DNA of 64,000 nucleotides from NCBI GenBank assembly GCA_964613385.1, contig CAZTGZ010000002.1:62001-126000 (forward strand), read 5' to 3'. Positions 1 through 8,800 of the stretch are shown here, in pieces. The translations under genes and the position numbers were made by a program. The DNA is from CAZTGZ01 sp964613385 (GTDB lineage: Bacteria; Bacteroidota; Bacteroidia; NS11-12g; UBA9320). Under the pieces are notes generated by a model, which was not told the origin of the DNA, did no database searches, and worked only from the letters and a program-made list of their open reading frames with translations. Numbering within the stretch: the first letter of the stretch is position 1; every line of letters starts with the position of its first letter.

Positions 1-722
1 TATCTTCTGATGTTTCTCCTGGTTAAGCGATAATGATATGCCAAAGAAACGCCAATAAAGTTATGTGTTGACTTAACTGTAGCGGATTTGTCGGCATCTG
101 CAAATCCCAACACATATCTGGCATCCACAGACAGGAAATTTCTCGGATCCATTTCAAATGTAAATCCTGTTCCCAATGCAGCTCCAAAATCAATATTGTT
201 CCAGGTGCCATCTGCCGCAGCGCCGGATGAAGTGACGATGTTATAAGGCGTTACAGACATGTCGGTCATGGTTACATTCGAGCTGGCACTCAAGGCGTAT
301 CCAAAGAATCCTCCTGCGTACAAGTTCCATGAAGCAAAAGAACCACCCATTCGATAGGGAACTCTTTTCTCACTTTTAATCGGTACTTCCAGATTAACCA
401 TCACAGGCACATGCACAAAGTTATAAGTAGCTTTCGTTTCAGTAGTCGTTATAATAGAGCCATCAGCACCGGCAACGCTCAGCAGACTACTCGTACCTTG
501 TTGTGAAAAAAGTGCCTCTCCCAACAAAGAAACTCTTTTGGCAAATTTCCATTTTAATGAAGCTCCGCCAGATATTCCAATTTTCATGGAATTTTCAGTT
601 CCTGCCGCATTGGTGCTCATATTTGCCAGGTTCACCCCTACTCTGGGACCCAGATAAATTTGTGCCTGAGTAACTGAATATCCAAAGATAAGGGCGAATA
701 GTACTGCGAATTTTAGTTTCAT
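1..722 (-). CDS. Outer-membrane beta-barrel (porin-family) protein, partial
   Basis: The reading frame is open from an ATG at 722-720 down to base 1, so the C-terminus lies outside the window (240 codons visible). The N-terminus is a clean signal peptide, MKLKFAVLFALIFGYSVTQA, probably cleaved before QIYLGPRVG. What follows is typical of Bacteroidota PorT/OmpA-like small beta-barrels: alternating hydrophobic strands, a 'GPRVGVNLAN' first strand, 'GGASLKWKF' and 'NFVHVPVMVNLEVPI', and a later 'DFGAALGTGFTFEM' strand. Family membership is inferred from this pattern only; a structural or transport role cannot be told apart. It is divergent from lptB, with about 117 bp between the two starts. Confidence 0.75.
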   Translation of the reverse strand, partial: MKLKFAVLFALIFGYSVTQAQIYLGPRVGVNLANMSTNAAGTENSMKIGISGGASLKWKFAKRVSLLGEALFSQQGTSSLLSVAGADGSIITTTETKATYNFVHVPVMVNLEVPIKSEKRVPYRMGGSFASWNLYAGGFFGYALSASSNVTMTDMSVTPYNIVTSSGAAADGTWNNIDFGAALGTGFTFEMDPRNFLSVDARYVLGFADADKSATVKSTHNFIGVSLAYHYRLTRRNIRR

Positions 723-826
723 GATAATATTGATAAAGTTACAAACGTACAATAAAAACAATCGAATTTCAATAGGTTTTCATGGTGTACAACGCAGAAA
801 TCTCGCAACCATGTATGTATAAAGCC

Positions 827-834
827 TACATTTG
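827..834 (+). promoter_or_regulatory. Bacteroidota -7 promoter box upstream of lptB
   Basis: TACATTTG fits the Bacteroidota -7 consensus TAnnTTTG exactly. It ends six bases before the ATG at 840, where transcription would be expected to start, so the mRNA may be leaderless or nearly so. The -33 TTTG box is not evident. The GTG at 834 overlaps the box, which argues for the ATG at 840 as the real start. Confidence 0.45.
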
Positions 835-839
835 TGGCC

Positions 840-1562
840 ATGATACTCCGGGCTGAACATTTGTTGAAACAATATCGCAAAAGACGCGTAGTTGACGATG
901 TGAGTATTGAAGTTCGTCAGGGAGAGATAGTTGGTTTACTTGGTCCGAATGGCGCGGGTAAAACCACAACATTTTATATGGTGGTGGGATTGATCAAACC
1001 TGATTCAGGTTCAGTATTTCTGGACGACCAGAACATTACCAAATACCCGATGTATAAAAGGGCCATGCAGGGAATTGGCTATCTTCCGCAAGAGGCATCC
1101 ATTTTTCGCACATTAACGGTTGAAGAGAATATCTTGTCTGTATTGGAAATGACGGGATATTCGAAGAAAGAACAGCACGACAAGCTCGAAATGCTTTTGG
1201 ATGAATTCCGGCTGCAACACGTGCGTAAAAATGAGGGAAGGGTGCTTTCGGGAGGTGAAAGACGCCGCACAGAAATTGCACGGGCGCTTGCCGTAGACCC
1301 TAATTTTATCTTATTGGATGAACCTTTTGCCGGAGTTGACCCTATCGCCGTTGAAGACATTCAACACATCGTTAAAAAACTGATTGACAAAAACATTGGC
1401 GTTTTAATCACGGATCACAATGTCCATGAAACCCTGACGATTACCGATCGGGCCTATTTGTTGTTTGAAGGTAAGATTCTTAAGGCCGGAACTGCCGAAG
1501 AATTGGCTGCAGATGAAACGGTCCGCAAGGTTTATCTGGGTCAAAATTTCAGCCTTCGCTGA
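840..1562 (+). CDS. lptB: LPS export ABC transporter ATP-binding protein LptB
   Basis: ATPase that powers extraction of lipopolysaccharide from the inner membrane through LptFG and the LptC/A bridge. All ABC motifs are visible: Walker A GPNGAGKTT (about residues 36-44), the Q-loop region 'GYLPQEASIFR' characteristic of LptB, the signature VLSGGERRR, Walker B FILLDEPFAGVDP and the switch histidine in ITDHNVHETL. Length (240 aa) matches E. coli LptB (241 aa). A GTG six bases upstream could add two residues, but it lies inside the likely promoter box, so ATG 840 is preferred. The 3' end overlaps the convergent hydrolase gene by 14 bp. No other lpt gene is adjacent, which is common in this phylum. 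Confidence 0.93.
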   Translation: MILRAEHLLKQYRKRRVVDDVSIEVRQGEIVGLLGPNGAGKTTTFYMVVGLIKPDSGSVFLDDQNITKYPMYKRAMQGIGYLPQEASIFRTLTVEENILSVLEMTGYSKKEQHDKLEMLLDEFRLQHVRKNEGRVLSGGERRRTEIARALAVDPNFILLDEPFAGVDPIAVEDIQHIVKKLIDKNIGVLITDHNVHETLTITDRAYLLFEGKILKAGTAEELAADETVRKVYLGQNFSLR

Positions 1563-2706
1563 TTCTGCTTCCCATTTTCAGATAATCCCAAACATCAGAA
1601 GGGACTCCGTTCTTTTTGGTTTCGTCCCGCTTTCTGCCCAGCCTTACGATCACGGTTTCTGATGATGGAATTACGAAGATATACTGCCCTTTGATGCCTC
1701 TTGCATAAAAGATTTTCTCTCCTTTAAATTTGGTAACCCACCAGTGCAACCCATATTGATCATTCGGTCCGCCTTCCTGCAAACGCATCGGAAACAAACT
1801 CGTAGAAGCTTCCACATAATCAGGATTTACGATGGTATCTCCATTCCAGATTCCCCTTTGAAGATATAATTGACCAATTCTGGCAAAATCCCTTGCACCA
1901 CTATTGAAGCAACAAAATGCCCTTTCTTCCTGGTTAACTTCATCCAAACTCCAAAAGGCCGATTCTGTTGCTCCTATTCTGCTCCAGAGTTTTTCTTCCG
2001 CATAAGCCGACAAACTTTTACCGGTTACTTCCTTCAGCAAATAACCGAGTATCAGGGTATTTCCACTCTGATAGTCAAATATTTGTCCCGGATTTCCACG
2101 CGGATGATAATTGGAAACAAGTTTGCGGTTATCAAATCCAAAGAGAGCCTTGGCAGCAAAGCCAAATGGGTTGATATAATCTTCTTTAAAATTTATATCC
2201 GAACTCATAGCCAATAAGTGCCTGATGCTAACATTGCTCCCCTTATAAGCCGGCAAATACAGATGTATCGGATCATCTAAATTTTTGATTTTGCCTTCGC
2301 GATGTGCAATGCCGATTAAAATAGAAACGATGCTTTTGGCCATTGACCAACTGTTGGTATGCGATGTATCCCGATATCCAGGTGCGTAATATTCAAATAA
2401 AAGTTTGCCACTTCGAACCACACAAAAAGCTACCGTTTGATATTTCTGATGAATGGCCATTTCATCCGGACTTAAATCCATTTGATTATATGCAGAATCG
2501 ATGGACCAGGGATTCGGGGAAAGGGGTCGAATTTCATGATTTGGGTAAATTCGGAACTGATCAATGGAAGGCCCCATTCTGCCTTCGAAAACAGTATTGG
2601 CCAAAGCGCGGTAAAAATGTTTGTTTGATGTGGCTACGATAGCGATATGTCCTACAACCGCAAGGACAAAACAAATCGTAAATATTCGAATAAACCGGTT
2701 TCTCAT
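1549..2706 (-). CDS. Serine hydrolase, beta-lactamase/class C-like family
   Basis: 385 aa. An N-terminal hydrophobic segment (about residues 5-25, FIRIFTICFVLAVVGHIAIV) anchors or exports it. The catalytic S-x-x-K is seen as SMAK within 'NSWSMAKSIVSILIG' (about residue 120), and the Y-x-S/N motif as YQSG in 'YQSGNTLILGYLLKEVTG'. Near the C-terminus 'ARGIKGQYIFVIP' stands where the third, H/K-x-G-like, element of the family lies. These proteins (PF00144) include esterases and peptidases as well as beta-lactamases; the substrate cannot be predicted and there is no sign of a resistance context. It converges on lptB with overlapping 3' ends, so no separate terminator fits between them. Confidence 0.85.
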   Translation of the reverse strand: MRNRFIRIFTICFVLAVVGHIAIVATSNKHFYRALANTVFEGRMGPSIDQFRIYPNHEIRPLSPNPWSIDSAYNQMDLSPDEMAIHQKYQTVAFCVVRSGKLLFEYYAPGYRDTSHTNSWSMAKSIVSILIGIAHREGKIKNLDDPIHLYLPAYKGSNVSIRHLLAMSSDINFKEDYINPFGFAAKALFGFDNRKLVSNYHPRGNPGQIFDYQSGNTLILGYLLKEVTGKSLSAYAEEKLWSRIGATESAFWSLDEVNQEERAFCCFNSGARDFARIGQLYLQRGIWNGDTIVNPDYVEASTSLFPMRLQEGGPNDQYGLHWWVTKFKGEKIFYARGIKGQYIFVIPSSETVIVRLGRKRDETKKNGVPSDVWDYLKMGSRISEG

Positions 2707-2760
2707 AAAGTTCGGAACGCTTATTAAAAGTGCATTTTTATAAAGATAACGAATTTAAAT

Positions 2761-2792
2761 AAATAAAAAAAGGGCTGCCGAAGCAACCCTTT
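2761..2792 (-). terminator. Rho-independent terminator of the giant adhesin gene
   Basis: Read on the minus strand, an AAGGG(T)TGC / GCA(G)CCCTT stem closes on a TTCG tetraloop (stem-loop 2770-2791) and is followed by seven T and further T-rich sequence. It begins about 20 bases after the stop codon at 2814, the right place to end the long minus-strand transcript. Confidence 0.8.
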
Positions 2793-2813
2793 TCTTTTCG
2801 TATTAGTTGTTGG

Positions 2814-5800
2814 TTATTGTGCAATGATTACTCGCTGTAGCCAGGTTCTGCCTTCGTGGCTGATTTTGACCAAATATGTTCCATCCGGGAATTGATCTGT
2901 TGAAATCTCATACAAATCTCCTCGGGCGTTCACATCTGCCTTTAATTCAACACCGAGCACGTTTAGCAATACAATTTCAGCATTTCCGCCACTTTCAGGT
3001 ACTTCAATGGCAAAATTACCACGGTTTGGATTAGGATAAACCCTGATCGTGCTTCCATGAACATCCATATTGCCCAACAGATTTATGCTCACCGTCTGAC
3101 ATGAATCGTTCACACATCCGTTGATATCGGTTATGTGCAGACAAACATTAAATGATTGAACTACTGCATTGTTGTACATATGTTTTGGATCAGCATCACT
3201 TCCGAACAAACCATCGCCGAATGTCCAATCATAAGACTTCACATTGGTTTTGTTATCGGAAGTAAAGTTCACTTCCTTACCGCTTGTGTTAAACTTAAAT
3301 CCTGCTGCAGGTGTAGGGTTCACAGTCAGGTTCATGGTCTGAACATCCGAGCAGCGTGCATTATTTGCTGTTAAAGTGACCGTATAACTTCCTGCGTTAT
3401 TATACTGGTGACTTGGATTGCTAACTCCGCTGTTGCCGCCATCTCCAAATTGCCAATTATAACTTCCGGCGTTTTGCGAGCTATTGACAAAAAGAGTCTG
3501 ATCGCCCTGACAGGTATTCATTACACTGAAATCTGCTATAGGTCGGCTGTATACCTCTATGGTTCTGGACGATTCATTTCTACAACCTTTTGCACTAATG
3601 GCAACCAATCTGATAACCGTGTTACCGGGGATATCCAGTTTCACAGCAGGATTAGCAACTTTATCAGGTCCGGTGAAGCCATAATACCATTCGTAGTTGC
3701 TGGCTCCGGTACTGGTATTGCTGATATTGATCAGCTCTTCAGCACAGGCATTCGCAGCGGTGAAAGATGATACCGGATTGGCATTAACCACTACCGCTTT
3801 GCTTGTATTGCTCACACAACCATTGTTTGCTGTAATGGTGAGTGACACATTAAAGCTTCCCGCTGTTGCATATGTGTGTTTCGGAGAAAGTGCATTGCTG
3901 TTGTTACCATCGCCAAAACTCCAAACCGCACTGGCCACATTTTCAGAAGTATTGTTAAATACAGTTGTTGTACCTAAACATACCTCATCCGCAGTGAATA
4001 CAGCGATCGGGAGTGGTTGCACGCTCACCACATTCTGCACAGTAGACGCGCAGCCAAATGCTGAAGTTGAGGTCAGTGTAACCACATAATTTCCTTTGTT
4101 CGCGTAAATGTGCTGCGGACTTGCATTGGTGCTGATGCTGGCATCACCAAAATCCCAACGATGCGTTAAGGAGCCCGAAGGAATTGTGCTGGTATTATTC
4201 AATTGCACCGCATTGTTTTGGCATAATACACTTGTTGTAAATGAAGCAACCGGGTTTGGATGCACAATAACCGGTTTGGTAATTGAATGATTGCACTTAT
4301 TGCTATTGGTAGCGGTCAGCGTTACATTATAGGTTCCTGCAGCACCATAGGCTTTAACCGGATGGGTCAACGGACTGCTGCTGCCATCACCAAACTGCCA
4401 GTTGTACAATACGGCACCCGCACTTTGGTTGGTAAACACCATATTGTTGCCCAAACACTGATCGTTGCTGGTAAATGCTGCTGAAGGCAATGCAAATACA
4501 TTTACGGTTTGTGTCGCAACATCAGAACAATTGAACGTATTGGTAGCAGTTAATGTAACGTTGTAGGTTCCTGCATTGGCATACGTGCGTGTAGGATTGG
4601 TTGAAGTACTGAATCCACCATCGCCGAAATTCCAATTATAGGTATTACCGGATCCTATGCTTGTATTTGTAAATACCGTGGTTGTACCCAGGCAAACATC
4701 AGCCGAATTAAATGATGCTTTCGGTTTGATGAAAGCTGTTACGGATTTAGTTGCGGTAGACTTACACCCATTGCTGCTTGTGGCTTGTAACAGAACACTG
4801 TATGTTCCGGCAACCGGATAAATGTACGAAGGATTGGTTGAGGAACTTGCTCCACCGTCTCCAAACTGCCAATTATAGCTGGTTGCTCCTGTTGAGTTAT
4901 TGGTAAATACAGTAGCTGCTCCCTGACAAACATTAGCTGTTGTGAAATCCGCAACCGGTGTTGGGTAAACTGTAATCTGTTTGGATACGACAGAAACACA
5001 ATTATTGCTATTGGTTACGGTCAGGGTTACTGTATACGTTCCTGCAACTGAGTAGGTAAATGTAGGATTGCTGGAAGTAGAGCTTCCTCCGTTTCCAAAA
5101 TTCCAATTGTACGTTCCGGAAGTAGATTGGTTCACAAACTGAACAGCAGTTCCGGCGCAAACATTGGTAACTGTAAAGTCGGCAATTGGATTGCTGTAAA
5201 CGGTTACATTATGGTCGGTATATTTTCCTAAACATCCATATTGATTTTGGGCCCACAATATCACTTGTTTATTTCCTGCACTTGTAAATGTATAATTTGC
5301 ATTCGTGGTGTTGGCAGTGGTTCCATCGATAAACCAGGTATAATTCAATGTTCCACCACCGGAGTAACTGGTTGTATTGGTAAATACAGTTTGTTGTCCC
5401 AGACATACTTTATTCGCGGTAAAGCTTGCATTTGGCATCACACTCACCGTTACCTGGCGTGTGGTTGTTGAAGGACAATTGTTTGCATTGTTCGCGGTTA
5501 AAGTGGCCGTGTACACTCCGATTGCACTGTATTCGTGCGTTGGATTGGCAGCAGTAGATCCTGAACCATCACCAAAATTCCATACATAAGTCTGAGCATT
5601 TTGACTCTGGTTGGTGAATTCAGTTTCCTTATTCAGATTGTCACCTAAACAGGCAATATTGGTACTAAATGCAGCAGTTGCTACCGTGTGAATGGTGATT
5701 TGCGAAACAACTGAATCGGAACAACCGAAACCGCTCATTGCGACCAATTTCACGTCATACACACCTGCATTGTTATAGGTATGGGTCGGACTTACGGAAG

Positions 5801-8800
5801 TACTTGTGTTTCCGTCTCCGAAGTACCACATATACTGCACACTTCCTGAAGAGATGCTGCTTGTATTGGTAAATGATGCCTGAGTTCCTGCACAAACTGA
5901 AGTAGTTGTGAATGAAACCGTTGGTTTTGGATAAACATCAACCGATTGGGAAATACTGTTCTTACATCCAAATCCGGATGTGGCGGTCAACATTACTGTA
6001 TACTTTCCTGGATTTGCATAATTATACCATGGACTTGTGGTGGCGCTTCTGGAACCATCTCCAAAATTCCAGGCATAACTTACAGAACCTGAAGAGGTAT
6101 TGTTAAACTGTAAGCCATTTCCAAGACAGGCAGAGGTTACATTGAAAGATGGAGTAGGCAAGGCATGCACTTCTACATTAGAAGTAGTGCTGTCAACACA
6201 ACCATTGTTGTTCGTAGCCACCAGCTTAACATTAAATGTACCGGATGCTGCATAAAGATGTGACGGAGCCATCTGATTGCTTGTCTGACCATCTCCGAAA
6301 TCCCAAAGATAGCTGTGTGCATAGATGGAACCGTTGTCAAATTGGGTTGTGTCACCTAAACAGCGATCGTTACTCACAATATCCGCATCCGGTCTAACTT
6401 TAACCGTATGCGTTTTTGTTACTGTCAGATTACATCCATTATTGGAAATAGCTGATAATTTAACCTTATATGAGCTACTTGTGGCATACAAGTGAACCGG
6501 GTTGGTTGCGTTGCTTCCAAAATTGTCTGCAAAGTCCCACTGATAACTACCAGCATTGGTAGACAAATTGGTGAATGTACTCAAATCGTTATAACAAACT
6601 GAAGGAGCATCAAAGTCAAGCACGCCTTTAGGATAAACGCGCACAACCTGAGTCATGCTATCAGAAATCCCACCGGCAAAATTGATTTTAAATTTCACAT
6701 TGTAAACTCCGCTATCAAATTTATGCGTTGGGTTTTCCAGTGTTGAGAATTGACCGTTTCCAAAATCCCACTCATAACTATTGATGGTACCACAATTTAC
6801 AGAAGTTGTGCTCTTAAATCGGATACTGTCAATATTACAATCGTAGAAGAACAAATAGGAAGCCTGTGGAACGCTGCTCACATTGGCAGTTCTTGAAGTA
6901 CTGTCAGAACAACCCAGGCTGTTCACAACCTTCAATTTGATGGTTTTGTTACCTCCGGTCAGATATGTATAGTCCGGAGCTTCCTGATTCGAAGTACTTC
7001 CATTTCCAAAATCCCAGAGGTATGAAGTAATAATTCCGAATCCAGGTGTAGAAGCATTTACCAATGGAAGTTTATCACCAAAACAGTGGTTGCTCGTTGA
7101 GAACGCTGCTTTTGGCAACGCCCGTACATTTACGAGAATAGATGGACCATCCACGGTTCCGCATCCACTGCCGCTGATTACATTTCTGCGATAATACATA
7201 GACGCATTCAGACTACCGGGTGAAAAACTTGAGTTCGTAGCACCACTAATATTCGTAAAAGTTGATCCGTTGCTGCTTTCCTGCCATTGGAAGGAATAGG
7301 TTCCATCGCCACCGCTTGGCGCAGTGAGCTGACTGAAAGTTCCGGGATCTCCCTGTGGACAAATGTCATAAGATGATGTAAACGTACCTGCTTTCAACTC
7401 AGGACGTACGGTAATTTTTATCACATTGGTATATAAACTACCACAATTGCTTCCTGCAATGTCTATCCTTCTGTACCATGTGTTTCGGGTTAATCTGTTG
7501 GGCGTAATATTGGCATTTACGGCTCCAATTACCTGATTCCAGTTACTGCTATCAATGGAAGACTCCCACTGGTAAGTAAACGTTCCATCACCACCGGTTG
7601 GATTGGTTTGTGCAGTTATGGCTGCCGGCGTGCTATTGTAGCAAATTGTTTGAGCACTACCAATACTACCCGCCTGAACCACAGCATATGTGCTGATTTG
7701 TACCTTGTTGCTCACTTTTGGTCCGCAGCCCAATGTTGTGCTAACGACTCTTTGATACCATTTAGTGGCAGTGTGTGCAGCAGGCTGGAAAGCATAATTG
7801 GTCGCACCGCTGATGTCTGAGAAATTAACTCCATCCGTTGATGATTGCCATTGATACAAGTAATCACCACCGCTTCCTGAAGGTGCGGTTGCGTTACTCA
7901 AAGCAGCTGGTACTCCGTTATAGCAAACCGTTTGGTCGCTACCAATGATACCCGGATTGAGATTTGAAAGTATTCTGATCTGACGGGTTGCCACTCCAAC
8001 ACATCCTATTGAACTGGTTACTGTCTGAGTAATGTTATAAGGACCAACACCGGCAAATGTTTGTGAAACATTATTGCCCATGGCCGTATTTCCGTTTCCA
8101 AAATTCCATGACGTTGAGCCAATGGTTCCAATCTGAACGGTACTTGCATTCGTGAACATCACATTAGCCTGGTAACAGGTGTCTTTATGTGTGAATAATG
8201 GTTTTGGATTGTCGGCATTGAACACCGTAGTCGATTTAGAATCATTTGCGGAATTCTGATCGAACGAATAATTCACCGTTACCATAACCGTGTTGGCTCC
8301 TACCAGATTCAAATTGGCCTTATTGGATAATGTTACCAATATGCTATCGCCTGAACGCAGGGTAGACGTTACGTTTTCGTTCATATCGGCTCCACCGTTA
8401 ACTTTTAAAGTCAGTGTGAACCCTGATGTTGTGAGGTAACTATTGTTCTTCACCCAAACGCTAACAGTTTCCAAGCCCCGGCTACAAGCAGAGTCAGCAA
8501 GACCTACAATTCGGTCTATCATCAAATCACCACCGATTTCAACAGCCCCCATTGCAGGTTTGGTTGCACTTCTCGAAAACCCATAAATATCATTGCTTAA
8601 TCCTATGGCCAATCCGCTTTCGACCAAAGATTCAACTGTTGGCTTAAGTACGGTATTGCTCAGATACATCGGATTGATGTTTTTGGAATTGGCATCAGAA
8701 CCCGGATAATATGCGCCTTCCAGGGCAGCAAGACTAGGTCTGCCAGCCAAATAGTAGACCAAAGAAGTTCCAGTTGTGAAATAGTTGTTATAGTCACTAT

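Noticed and set aside
6173..6355. Short ORFs on both strands within the giant gene, lptB, cas9 and others
   Set aside because: Shadow frames of clear genes without start signals or homology.
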